A DNA stretch of 64,000 nt from Mycosarcoma maydis (Eukaryota; Basidiomycota; Ustilaginomycetes; Ustilaginales): NCBI RefSeq assembly GCF_000328475.2, contig NC_026480.1:248001-312000 (forward strand). Direction: 5' to 3'. The notes under the pieces are model-generated. The model had not been told where the DNA came from. It saw nothing but the letters and a program-made list of their open reading frames with translations, and searched no databases. The position numbers were made by a program, and so were the translations under genes. How positions within the stretch are numbered: the first letter of the stretch is position 1; each line of letters opens with the position of its first letter. Of the stretch, positions 30,476 through 40,100 are shown one piece after another.

Positions 30476-31412
30476 TTACACCCTTTTTGCACAGACGAGA
30501 GAGGAACAAACCCCCATAGCTGCGTGTGCGCTGGCTCATGGAGCCAACGAAAGCGAAGAGACATGCGCAGTGCTCGCCGTGCCTGTTGCTTGAGGTAACG
30601 TTAAGGTAGTAGTGGAGAGGCTGCCGAAATTTTAAGATAGAGACCGTCGCCGAAATCATTTCGACTGAGCCGTCAAAGACTGCTCAAATCGCCACCTCTC
30701 GACCTGTTTTGAGCACCGCCTTCGCTCACGTGGTCTTGCCTCCCCAGTACTTAGTTCCTACGTGGCCTACGCTTTGGGTCACAGGCAATTGAAAGGCAGT
30801 CTGGCGCAGAAGCCATCCGTCATGTAGTCCCCACACTCTTGGCCAGAGACCATGCGTAGTCAAAAAACCTGAGTGCGAAAGCTTCACAGCCTACAAAAGC
30901 GACCACGCGGGACTTCTTGCACGCTACCGCATGGTCAATTTGTCCATATTCTGAGCATGCCAGGACCACCAAGATTGCAGATCAGTCATTCCCCTTAGAA
31001 GACTGTCGTATGATCAAGAACTACCAGGACAGTGATGGTTGTCCGCAGACAAGCATTGATCGGCTCAGCCAATGCCTTACGGGAGAGCCTGTAAGCACCG
31101 CAAGCCAAGGCGTCTTCAGTAACCGCCTGCATGGCTCTTCCTGCTTTATCGAGACGCTGCCAGCGCCAAAAACACGCGTGACGGAAACGACGAAACGTGA
31201 AATCAGGCTTGAAATGTTAGAGACACCATCGACACATCTGTAATGGTAAGAAAAAATCGTGAATGTTGAAACAGAAATCGGGACCGAGATCCACGCGACC
31301 TGGAGGCGAGGATGCAAAGCCTGGAAGTCCTTCCTTCCTTTACGCTTTGTGTCGGACTTCTTCTCTTCACGATCTATACCTACCACTCGCGCAGCTCGAG
31401 GTACTTCGCAAG
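30476..31412. other. Intergenic region upstream of two divergent genes
   Basis: This lies between the 5' ends of the minus-strand membrane protein and the plus-strand SmG gene, so it should hold both promoters. No coding sequence was recognised. One AATCGTGAATG motif is found at about 31256. Short frames, including one through 30917-31243, show no protein-like features. Confidence 0.45.
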
Positions 31413-31676
31413 ATGGCGAAAGTATCGCAACCAGAACTAAAGCGCTTCCTGGACAAGCGTATCGCTGTCAATATCCAGGGTGGTCGCAAGATTCAGGGCA
31501 CTCTCCGCGGGTTCGACATGTTTCTCAACCTCGTCGTCGATGAAGCTATCGAACAGGTGCATCCCGAAGCGGGCAATCCAAACGTCTGGCAAGATGGAGA
31601 TCGATGCGGAACAGTCGTAGTGCGAGGAAACAGCGTTACATCCCTCGAGGCACTAGAGAACGTCAAAACAAGGTGA
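31413..31676 (+). CDS. SMX2: Small nuclear ribonucleoprotein SmG
   Basis: Intronless, 87 residues. SmG is one of seven Sm proteins that form the ring on U1, U2, U4 and U5 snRNAs in the spliceosome. The Sm1 motif (LDKRIAVNIQGGRKIQGTLR, then GFDMFLNLVVDEA) and the Sm2 motif (CGTVVVRGNSVTSLEALE) match SmG, including the typical PELKRFLDKR start and the IRGNS/VRGNS signature. The loop between the two motifs is about ten residues longer than in human SmG. The frame is open upstream, but the first ATG is at 31413. Prp8, another core spliceosome gene, lies at the other end of this window, with no sign of co-regulation. Confidence 0.94.
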   Translation: MAKVSQPELKRFLDKRIAVNIQGGRKIQGTLRGFDMFLNLVVDEAIEQVHPEAGNPNVWQDGDRCGTVVVRGNSVTSLEALENVKTR

Positions 31677-32519
31677 TCGCTCAGCCTGGTCTGGAATCGC
31701 GTTATGTACAAACGAGTTGCTCACAAGGATGAGGGACTACATCCCTATTTCGTCGTATAGCACGATACCATAAGTTTCTCTACCTGGGTCCAAGCGACTC
31801 ACGCTTCGCAGCGCTCCGGTCGGCAATTTTCCGAGCAACCACACCAGGATGAGCTGCAACGTAGCACATTACATTCCCGTGGAGGACGTTGACATCCAGA
31901 CATCAACGCTTGAATTCCCACAAACCATCTTGATCTGTCTCTCTGGCATCACCAAACCCTTTCTGATCATCGCTGTTGATCGAAGCTATGCCAAACAGCC
32001 TTAGACTTTGTTTACGTTTCTGTCCCGCGGCTCAGTCCGCTTTCTTCTCGATCGCAAAGTTCTTTTCATCTCATGTACACTAGATGCGACATAACCCTGA
32101 CTTGCAGATACCGATGGTCCGATGTGAGTCGTCAGATGCTGTATTCACGAGCTGTGAGAGTGCATGGTTCTTGAAGACAAAGGACAAAGGACCCGAGAAT
32201 TCGAGCGGTCTGCTCCACACGATCCAGCGGAAGCGAGCGAATTTCTAAGCTGGTGTCGCATCGTGATTCACGATTTTAGATTTTGACTTTTGGCTATAGA
32301 GGCTGAGTTTCAAGTTTGATTCTTTGACCACCACCATCCTTCTTGTCACCCATCTCTTGCCCACCGACCTTCACCGGCAAGGCCGTACCGCCTCTTTGAC
32401 TGCAATCTGTGATCAGATCATTCCACCAGCTCGCAGCATTGGTGTCTAGGAGGCGCATCGCCAGACACGAGAAGAAAAGTCAAGCGTGCATGCTGAAGCT
32501 TTGACCGTCAAAGCACATC
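31677..32519. other. Intergenic region between SmG and PRELI genes
   Basis: No gene was recognised. A motif pair (TCGTGATTCACGATTT) lies near 32263. On the minus strand a 26-codon stretch ending at a stop at 31780-31782 (VAAHPGVVARKIADRSAAKR) reads a little like protein, but no start or partner exon was found. Confidence 0.4.
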
Positions 32520-33938
32520 ATGGTCAAAGACTTTGTCCATCAGTCCAGCTACGATCACTCCTGGTCCTCTTGCGTCAGGGCGTACTTCCTCAGGTATCCC
32601 AATCCCAACGCATCCCATGTTCTCTCCGTGGATGTTGTCGACCGAAGAATCGAGTACCGTCCTGTCCGCACCGGATCTTCGTCATCAGCCACTACTTCCT
32701 CGGTCACACTCGATGATCTCGATACGCAACCTTCGCAAAGAGAAACGATAGCAGTGCTTTGCACCACACGGTTGATTCTCAAGCGAGGCAATCTGCCGAA
32801 ATGGGCTCCTGCAGGCCTGATGAAGAATGCGGAGAGCTTTGTTATGGAAGAGAGTGAGGTCGAGCTGGATCTGTTTCCTCCAAGAAGCAAGCCCTCTGCC
32901 AGAGACAACGAGCGTGATGAGCCTGTACATGTGGCAAGTGCGTCTCCACCTGCCTTGGAGGCTTCGAGTCTCAAGGGCCGGACAATGAACGGAAGAGCCA
33001 TGCGTAGTTGGACTCGCAACCTGGACCACACCACCGTGCTCGCCGTCACCGAAGGTCTCGTCTTCAAGGAGCGATTTGGCTTCATGATGCCAGACAAGGC
33101 TGATGGCTCCAACAGGCAAGCTCAGCAGCCATTGTGGCGCTCGTACTGCAAGACGTTGACAACATCCCAGATTGAATCGCAGGTCAGCTTCGGAATGCTC
33201 AGAAGGCGAATCGAAAAGTTCGGACTGGCTCGGTTCGTTGCACACAAGGACAGTTCGCAGCAAGGCATCATGTGGACTCGAGCCCAGCTCGAAGAGGACA
33301 GCAACACATCATTTAGCTCGAGCGACGGCGAGCATGGTGTCCTGTCACGGACTTCGATGCCGCAGAAGAGATTCAAATTGCTCGAGTCGCTTCGGCCACC
33401 CTTCTTGGACGGCTATCCGCTCGGTCCCTTGCAGAAGATGAAAATGTGGTGGTATTCAGGTCACTATTCGCAAGTGAAAGAGCTGCGCGATGGCTATCTG
33501 ATTGAGAGAGACGAAGAAGAAGAAGATGTCGACCCTGCCCGCAGACACTCGTCTCAAAGTGCATCGGCGGCAACCGGCAGCAGCTCAGCACTCGAGTCTG
33601 GAGCAGACAGAGCAGAAGGAACCTCAATACGATTCCGCGGAGCGGAGCAAGAAGGCCCGTGGGCAGAGCTTAGCGGTCGAAAGGGAAAGGGCGCGGTCTA
33701 CAGTGATCAAGATCGTAACGTCGAGGAAGGTGTTTTGAACCGATTGCGCGCCAGATTCGGGCTGCCGATAGTACAACCTCCTAGATCTGAAGCTGCGAGG
33801 CAGGGCGTGTTTGCAAGAGCGATAGAGAGAGCGAGCATCAAAGTCAAGTCGCTGCTTGGATTCGATGATGACGAGATGCGCGCCAAGCAGCAAACCCAGG
33901 GTAGACTCGAGCGTATTGACAGAGACCGAACTGTCTAG
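32520..33938 (+). CDS. PRELI/MSF1 (Ups-family) lipid-transfer protein with long C-terminal extension
   Basis: 472 residues, intronless. The N-terminal half is a PRELI domain: start MVKDFVHQSSYDHSWSSCVR, the signature YPNPNASHVLSVDVVDR, TTRLILKRGNLPKWAP, then WTRNLDHTTVLAVTEGLVF and a final helix MLRRRIEKFGLARF (about 225-240). Fungal Ups1-Ups3 carry phosphatidic acid or phosphatidylserine across the mitochondrial intermembrane space with Mdm35, for cardiolipin and PE synthesis. This protein differs from the usual 175-220 residues. It has Ser-rich inserts within the domain (about 52-75 and 120-155) and a further 230-residue tail that begins with a conserved-looking block (LLESLRPPFLDGYPLGPLQK) and ends charged and Ser-rich. 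Which of the Ups paralogues it is cannot be decided. Confidence 0.87.
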   Translation: MVKDFVHQSSYDHSWSSCVRAYFLRYPNPNASHVLSVDVVDRRIEYRPVRTGSSSSATTSSVTLDDLDTQPSQRETIAVLCTTRLILKRGNLPKWAPAGLMKNAESFVMEESEVELDLFPPRSKPSARDNERDEPVHVASASPPALEASSLKGRTMNGRAMRSWTRNLDHTTVLAVTEGLVFKERFGFMMPDKADGSNRQAQQPLWRSYCKTLTTSQIESQVSFGMLRRRIEKFGLARFVAHKDSSQQGIMWTRAQLEEDSNTSFSSSDGEHGVLSRTSMPQKRFKLLESLRPPFLDGYPLGPLQKMKMWWYSGHYSQVKELRDGYLIERDEEEEDVDPARRHSSQSASAATGSSSALESGADRAEGTSIRFRGAEQEGPWAELSGRKGKGAVYSDQDRNVEEGVLNRLRARFGLPIVQPPRSEAARQGVFARAIERASIKVKSLLGFDDDEMRAKQQTQGRLERIDRDRTV

Positions 33939-34606
33939 GCTTTGATCCGGCATGCTATACTTGATTTCAATTTAGTCCTTCATCGTGATCATACCATCTG
34001 GCATGCAAACCTCGAGCGAACCAAGGTCGACCAGGCGTGAGGGTTGTTGGGCGATTCGTGATTCGTGATTCACGATTTGGCCACGTAACAATACTGTTAG
34101 ATCTTTCAGACCCATCCACGGTGTGAGGATCATGGATCACGGATTGGAAGAAAGAAACGCGTGTGACGCGTAGAGTGGGATGGCGCGGAGCAGCAAAGCG
34201 TGTTGCTGGAAGGGAAAAGTCGCGAACTCGGTGCAATTTACGCGATCCCTCTCTGCAAACCAAAACACTCGTGACTTGCCCGTGCAAAGATCAGGAATCG
34301 TGAAAGTCAAAGGTAACGCTCAAACGGCTGTGTGGCCTCTTCTTGAACAACGACATCCTTCAACTTCGCACCAGTGCCTTTCGATGCCATTCCCTAAGTC
34401 GACTTCTGTATTCCATTCGTATCAGACCTCCACACTCACATTCGTTCAAGGCTATCATAGTTCCCACACCGGATCGCATCTCTTCTACTCCCATTCTCTG
34501 GCGGCGCACAACAAAGTGTCCATCGAGAATCTTCCCTCCGTTTGACGTCTTTTAGTGACCTTCAGACCAGCGCAGAACTTCTCCACTATCCAGATTCCAG
34601 TCAACA
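33939..34606. other. Intergenic region with 7-bp motif array
   Basis: No gene was recognised. At 34053-34078 two ATTCGTG units are followed by an ATTCACG unit in the same 7-bp register; another AATCGTGAAAG lies near 34294. The last 200 bp are C/T-rich and probably form the leader of the bromodomain gene. Confidence 0.5.
34053..34078. repeat. ATTCGTG/ATTCACG array
   Basis: Three consecutive 7-bp units (GATTCGTGATTCGTGATTCA and onward) show both orientations of the motif with constant 7-bp spacing. It is one of the clearest examples in the window. Confidence 0.85.
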
Positions 34607-37600
34607 ATGTCGGTAGACGCGACGGGCTCCAACGGTCCAGCACTTTCGAACGCGATTGCCTCGTCCTCGACAACTCCGGCACAACCTCGCAAGGCTGTGA
34701 TGCTCAAAGGTCCTTCTCTTACATCCAAGACCTACTTCATTCCACTACCGAACACTCTCGATCAACTCTTGGCAAGGGCTGTCCAGCTTTTCCCTGTGCC
34801 TCCAGGCAAGGTACCTCATATCACGCTCGGGGCCGACGAGAGAGCCATCGTCCTAGAAGAGTCGTATGATTTCATCCGCGATCGTGAACTATTGCACTTC
34901 CGCTGGTCTGCAGAGACTCCTCGCCGCAACCTAGCCAACCGAGTCCGCTGGGACCAGCCCGCTCCTTCGACTTCTGCCAATCTTTTCCCATCCCTAGCAT
35001 CGCCACAGAGCTCAGCCTCATCCTCTGACCCGGTGACAACACCATTTCTTGTTCCAGCTGCTGCAGAGGCTCTCAAGGCGCAAATGCACGATTCAGCAAC
35101 ATCGAAGCGCGACCTTGCGTTGGCAACGCGTGCCAACACCATCGCTAATCGCGATCCTAATATTCAGTTTGGCGAAGGTGGCGCCGCGCGAAAGGCACAC
35201 GCCCAGAGAGTCCTCGCAGAACAGCAACGCAAGCGAGAGGAAGAACACTCCGCAGATACTCTCGGAACTGCGCCTGTCATTCCAGAAGCTGACCAAGAAC
35301 CTACCATTGACGCTGACCCCGAAGCAACCGTCAAGGCAGCAATTCAACTTGCTTCAACTTCGGCCTCTGTGGACAACGTAGAGGAGCTTTCCACGCCCGC
35401 ATCCGCATCTGCCACTGCCACTACCACTACCGCAGACGCATCGGCTGAAGGCCAAGAAGCGGACGCGACGGTGTCTGGCAATGGCAGCGACCAGGCCGAG
35501 CCTTGTACTTCAACAGACACGTCGGACTTGCCTCCTTCTTCATCGAATTCTACGGCCTCCGAAGTTTCGCTTGCGCCTGCCTCGGTCGCACTAGCTATCG
35601 CTTCGCCTCCTCGCAAGAAGCATGTCGACAATGGAGGCCTCGACACGCCGCCCTCCAGCGGAAGTCGCTCGAACTCACCTTTCCACAGCTCGAACCGCTC
35701 CCTCGGCAGCAACAGGCCTCTCGACCATCGTATGCGTGTAGAGGTCGACGACGAGCCTTCAAGCTCTCCCATGTCTTCCCCCACGCGTGACGTATCTTCG
35801 CGCTACCGAGGTGCATTGCCGGCCATGGACATGGCCGGTCTCTCCAAGAGTGTCACAGCAGCACCGCTTGTTGCGGATGCAGAGCAAAGGGAGTCACAAT
35901 CCGTCAATGAGACGATTGCCTCTGAGCTTGTCGCTAAGGCCATCAGTTCTGCTGACGAACAAACGGACGCTGTAATGCCGGCCCAGCAACAGCTCGATCT
36001 CGCTCGCGAGGAGCCCGTGGTATCAACATCAGACGCGCAGAGCGTCGCTGTCACTGCTGAGTCAAAGCCAGTCGACAGCCAGGCCAACGATCGCGAGCTG
36101 AAGCGCATCTATAGCTTCCTCTCGAACCTTGTTTCTCAGCTCCTCTCGCACAAGGCAAATTCGGCTTTCCAGCGACCAATGGGTGCCGAATTTGAGCAAT
36201 TCTCAGCTCGAAGCTCGCGGCCTGTCGATCTCTTCACCATGCGCGACAGCCTCGCTTCTCGCAAGTACGGCAGCCAGCACCTTGAAGGTCGTATGGCTGC
36301 CAACGCGGTCGTCACCGACTTTGAGGCCGACCTCACGCTTCTCTACACCAACGCGAGGCGATTCTTTGGTGTCCGCTCGCCCCAAGCAGAATGTGTCGAG
36401 CATCTCGAAAAATTTAGTCGGTCGTTTCTGAACGAATGGAAGCGCACACAGGGAAGCGCAGCTCAGGCCAAGCAAGGTGCGGCGCAGCCCGCATCGGATG
36501 TCGCTGCAATGATGCACCTTTACCGCAGCCCAGGCTCGAGGTCGGAGAAGCATCCCGCATCTTCCGCGTTCCCTATGTTGCTGACTCCGAGCTCCTCAGC
36601 CGTGAACAGTGGTGCTGCCAGTTCGTCAGCAAAGAAGACAGTGGGTATCAACGGACAGCCACTCGCCAACACAATTGGTCTGATGCGACGACCGGATCTC
36701 ACATTCAAGCGTAACGCCTCGTACGAAGGAGCTACAGCCGTTGGCAAGAGACCAGCGCAGCAACCCAAGAATGTAACAAGCGAGGCCTTCGAGCGTGCGA
36801 TCCGCGCCGCTACCTCCAATCCGCCGCAGACAGAGCGAGTGAAAGCACGGCAGCAAGTGATGGCGCCCTTCGCCACTCGTTCAGTCATTGAAACAGACTT
36901 CATGGCCCGACCTCCTTCCCAGCAGCAGCAGCAGCAGCAAAACGAGGCATCGCCGACATCACTCGCACGTACACCCACAACAGCTGGCAACAAGAGGAAG
37001 CACGTTGAAGCGACCCTGAACGACATTGCCGTCGATGGCACTCGTTCGCCATCGGTCTCACCACCCACTTCGCCCTCGCCCACCAAGCGCACCCAGCAGC
37101 CGGTGCTGACACTCAAGCTGTCCAAATCGGCCAATCGAAGGAGCAACAAGAAAAAGGCACGACAGGCAGCAGCAGCAGCTGCTGCTGCCGCCGCTGCCGC
37201 CACTGCCAAAGCAGCAGCCGCAGAGCTGACTGAACAGGAACGTTCCAAAATTTGGGCCGCTGATGCAGATGAGGAGAAGCATGTGCTCGAGTTGATCGCA
37301 CCCTTGCCGCGACCAGCCAAGCGCGCACGTGCCAGTCAAGAGGCAACCAAGAGCGTCGGGAACCGACCAGCGGTGTCGAAAAAGCAGAGCAAGGGCAACG
37401 GCAAGAATACTGGGACTTCCACCAGTGAAGTTGTCGATCATGCGGTCGTCGATTTGCCTGCGATCCCTCAAACGCCCAGCGGTCGGATGCTGCGTCCACG
37501 GCGCACCAGCACAAGTATCAACAGCGAGCAAGATAGCGTGCCTCCGCCCACCACACCACCGAGAAGCATGAGGAAAGCTAAAGCCGCGCTTCACCCAGCA

Positions 37601-37717
37601 GAGTCTTTTGAGGAGCCCTGCACACTGGTGAAGGAGACGATCGAGCTGGATGGGTTCGAAGTGACCAGTTCCCGTAGAAGGTCTTCGCGCCAGAGAAAGC
37701 CGGTCAACCTCGATTGA
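34607..37717 (+). CDS. Bromodomain-containing nuclear protein (1036 aa)
   Basis: Single exon, ATG 34607 to TGA 37717. A compact N-terminal block (about residues 30-110: KTYFIPLPNTLDQLLARAVQ, PHITLGADERAIVLEESYDF, RDRELLHFRW) looks like a small ubiquitin/PB1-like fold. After a Ser/Ala/Thr-rich linker, residues about 497-611 have bromodomain character: LKRIYSFLSNLVSQLLSHKA, RPVDLFTMRDSLASRKYGS, DFEADLTLLYTNARRFFG, where the Asn-Ala-Arg position corresponds to the acetyl-lysine-binding Asn. Further on are a poly-Gln run (about 771-777), a basic region followed by a poly-Ala run (about 845-870), and basic stretches that could be nuclear signals (RPAKRARAS, RRRSSRQRKPVNLD at the C-terminus). A role in chromatin reading is inferred. 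It is not a typical BET or Gcn5 protein; the architecture is unfamiliar to me. Confidence 0.8.
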   Translation: MSVDATGSNGPALSNAIASSSTTPAQPRKAVMLKGPSLTSKTYFIPLPNTLDQLLARAVQLFPVPPGKVPHITLGADERAIVLEESYDFIRDRELLHFRWSAETPRRNLANRVRWDQPAPSTSANLFPSLASPQSSASSSDPVTTPFLVPAAAEALKAQMHDSATSKRDLALATRANTIANRDPNIQFGEGGAARKAHAQRVLAEQQRKREEEHSADTLGTAPVIPEADQEPTIDADPEATVKAAIQLASTSASVDNVEELSTPASASATATTTTADASAEGQEADATVSGNGSDQAEPCTSTDTSDLPPSSSNSTASEVSLAPASVALAIASPPRKKHVDNGGLDTPPSSGSRSNSPFHSSNRSLGSNRPLDHRMRVEVDDEPSSSPMSSPTRDVSSRYRGALPAMDMAGLSKSVTAAPLVADAEQRESQSVNETIASELVAKAISSADEQTDAVMPAQQQLDLAREEPVVSTSDAQSVAVTAESKPVDSQANDRELKRIYSFLSNLVSQLLSHKANSAFQRPMGAEFEQFSARSSRPVDLFTMRDSLASRKYGSQHLEGRMAANAVVTDFEADLTLLYTNARRFFGVRSPQAECVEHLEKFSRSFLNEWKRTQGSAAQAKQGAAQPASDVAAMMHLYRSPGSRSEKHPASSAFPMLLTPSSSAVNSGAASSSAKKTVGINGQPLANTIGLMRRPDLTFKRNASYEGATAVGKRPAQQPKNVTSEAFERAIRAATSNPPQTERVKARQQVMAPFATRSVIETDFMARPPSQQQQQQQNEASPTSLARTPTTAGNKRKHVEATLNDIAVDGTRSPSVSPPTSPSPTKRTQQPVLTLKLSKSANRRSNKKKARQAAAAAAAAAAAATAKAAAAELTEQERSKIWAADADEEKHVLELIAPLPRPAKRARASQEATKSVGNRPAVSKKQSKGNGKNTGTSTSEVVDHAVVDLPAIPQTPSGRMLRPRRTSTSINSEQDSVPPPTTPPRSMRKAKAALHPAESFEEPCTLVKETIELDGFEVTSSRRRSSRQRKPVNLD

Positions 37718-38339
37718 AAAAAGGTCTTGATCCATTCGCGAATACTTGCGGACATTGATCAGTACATCAGAAAGAATTTTAGACGTAACTTACATTCGGT
37801 TCTACCAATCATCCAGTCATCAGTGCTTTCTTCTGATCAATCGTCTCGCGTCTACTCCCGCATCAATAGGCTGATGCGCTGTTTATGAGCGATGGCCAGA
37901 CGTGTTCAGGGCTCAGGCTTTGCAGTCACCTCATCTTTTTGTCACTCCGGAGAATCGACTCACGACTTGAACACGGGTAAAAGGGCGAGGAGAAACTCAG
38001 GTCGGGATGGGAGACAGACCAGCAGCTTTTGATATGTGCCCGTTCATTCGCAGTCACTGATGCAGAGAGTTCTTGGGCAGATACTCGGAGAAAAACCCAA
38101 GGTTGTTAGCATGGCCATCAAAAACTTGACTGGCAACCGTGAATGACGACGCTATCTAGGGAAATAACACACACGATATGACTGCTGAGATCATTTTTAA
38201 TTTAGATCATTCAGCACGTACAACGTTACGCACTGCGTGTCATGAAAGAGTAAGCCTCTGAGCTCTAGCATTTCGTTGAGAAGGCGGGATAGCAGTTGAA
38301 AGCTGATAAGGGCTTCCAGGTGGTCAATGTCAGACAAAG
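37718..38339. other. Intergenic region between convergent genes
   Basis: This holds the 3' flanks of the bromodomain gene and the MFS transporter. No gene, RNA or notable repeat was recognised; one imperfect CGTGAATG lies near 38140. Confidence 0.45.
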
Positions 38340-40100
38340 CTAGTGAACGAATAGGACATCTAAGCGCTTGGCGCCCTTGTCCTTGGTCGTAAGTTTGTAC
38401 TGCAGCTTTTCGTCGGCGCTGAGGCTGTCCCAAACGCGAAGCTTCTGCTTGTTGCGTCGGATGTAGTATAGCTTGACGAGCCAGCAAAGGACGATGGAAA
38501 GCGCAGCGAGCGAGATAAGCGCCAGATTTCCCTTGCGATAGTAAGGTTTGTCGCCATTCGTGTAGACTCGAGTCGACAGAATCGAGCCTACTTGAACCGA
38601 CATGTTGTAGAGACAGAGTGACACCGCACGATTTCGGACCGACTGCGAATTTTGTGAAACCCAGCCGATAAGGAAGGGGTGGCAGTACGGTACCGAGGTA
38701 AGCACTGTGATTAATGCATATCGAACCCAGTTGTAGTGGTTCGTCGAGCTTTCTTTGAGCAGGTATAGCGGGATCAGGAAACTTATATTCCAAACGTTGG
38801 AAAGTGAGGCGAGGATGCTCCTCTCGTTGAGCCTAGCCGAAAGCCACGTGTACGGAATAGTGTTCAGGGCAAAGAAAAACTGGGATGGAATGGCGAGCAA
38901 GTTGGACTTGAGCGTGGTATAACCCAACTGTCTGAGGATAAGGGAGAGGTAGGTTTGAGGAGGCGAATAGGGAATGAAGACCACGAGACCAAGCAGGTAT
39001 ACGGGCCACAAGTCCTTCTCGCCTAAGGCTTGCCAAACGGCACTGGAAGTCAAGCCCTCGCGGTTGTTCATATCTCCCTTGGTAGGGTCGTCACGGAGGA
39101 CACGGTTGACGATGATTTTTTCTTCCCTTTCGTTGAACCAGCCGTTCTTTCCGCGGAGAAAGCCTTTGGTTTTCGTGGGACTTGGCGCGAGCATGAAGAA
39201 GGAGAGGATACCGATAACACCCGTGATCAGGCCTTCGAAGCCAAAGAGATATTGCCATCCCGCTACTCCGTTGAGTCCACGGAGCTCAAGAAATCCGGCG
39301 GCGAGAAGCGATCCGACGATCTGACTGAGACCAAGGACGGTGTAGAACCAGCTCAGTCGCGTGTTGAGCTCCTTACCAGTGTACCAGTACGAGATGTATA
39401 GAATCTGATCAGGCAAGAAACCACCCTGCGCAAGCCCTTGCAAAGCACGGGTGACGAAGAAGCCAGCCTTGTTGGTCAAGGCTGCCTGGCTCGCCGAGAT
39501 GATGCTCCAAGATACGATCTGTGTTGGAACCCAAACATCGGCACCGAGCTTCTTGGAGATCAATCCGGAAGGTAATTCAGCGCTAAGAAAAGCCAGCAGA
39601 TAGATGACTTGGCCGTTGTTGAAGTCGTTCTGGTTCATGCCGAGATCGGACAAAAAGTTGTCGGCGATGGCACGGTTGATGTTCTTGCGGATCAGGTCCA
39701 GTGACATGAACATGACCCAGCTCCATGCCAGAATTCTGAAGTCCACTTTTCGGATCACCCTGTTCTCCTCTTCCACGGTCCACTCGAATGACGGATCGAA
39801 ACGGTGTCGGTTCTCGTACTTGGTCGACTCGTACAGTTGACGCCAGTGTTGAGCTACTTTCTCATCTTGAAAGACGTGGCTGCGGCTGAGTGGGGCAATT
39901 GAATCGTCAACAAGAGACTCGGTGTTGCTAGGGCTACTATGCGACCAATTGATGTCGGATGTGGACCCTTTGTCCTCATCAGTGAAGCTCGAGGTTCCCG
40001 AGACATTCTGGGAGGTGGCCTGGGTGATGTCGACAGCCGCGTTCGGGGCGCTTATGGTGACTGGTGGTGCATCCTTGGCTAGACGAGGGAGCGCGCTCAT
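38340..40100 (-). CDS. MFS transporter, Dal5/allantoate permease-type anion:cation symporter
   Basis: 586 residues, single exon, start at 40100. About 120 hydrophilic residues precede the first membrane span. The entry signature TVEEENRVIRKVDFRILAWS is typical of the fungal ACS family (Dal5, Tna1, Fen2/Liz1). Later landmarks are RALQGLAQGGFLPDQILYIS (span 4 region with the conserved Gly/Arg), YWYTGKELNTRLSWFYTVLG, GWQYLFGFEGLITGVIGILS and LPLY-like spans in the second half; roughly 12 membrane segments can be counted. The family imports organic anions such as allantoate, nicotinate, pantothenate or dipeptides with protons across the plasma membrane. The substrate cannot be assigned. It has a 2 kb upstream region with no neighbouring metabolic gene. 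Confidence 0.85.
   Translation of the reverse strand: MSALPRLAKDAPPVTISAPNAAVDITQATSQNVSGTSSFTDEDKGSTSDINWSHSSPSNTESLVDDSIAPLSRSHVFQDEKVAQHWRQLYESTKYENRHRFDPSFEWTVEEENRVIRKVDFRILAWSWVMFMSLDLIRKNINRAIADNFLSDLGMNQNDFNNGQVIYLLAFLSAELPSGLISKKLGADVWVPTQIVSWSIISASQAALTNKAGFFVTRALQGLAQGGFLPDQILYISYWYTGKELNTRLSWFYTVLGLSQIVGSLLAAGFLELRGLNGVAGWQYLFGFEGLITGVIGILSFFMLAPSPTKTKGFLRGKNGWFNEREEKIIVNRVLRDDPTKGDMNNREGLTSSAVWQALGEKDLWPVYLLGLVVFIPYSPPQTYLSLILRQLGYTTLKSNLLAIPSQFFFALNTIPYTWLSARLNERSILASLSNVWNISFLIPLYLLKESSTNHYNWVRYALITVLTSVPYCHPFLIGWVSQNSQSVRNRAVSLCLYNMSVQVGSILSTRVYTNGDKPYYRKGNLALISLAALSIVLCWLVKLYYIRRNKQKLRVWDSLSADEKLQYKLTTKDKGAKRLDVLFVH

Noticed and set aside
31765..31862. Minus-strand protein-like stretch VAAHPGVVARKIADRS
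   Set aside because: Only 26 codons before a stop, with no start codon, partner exon or known family; chance cannot be excluded.
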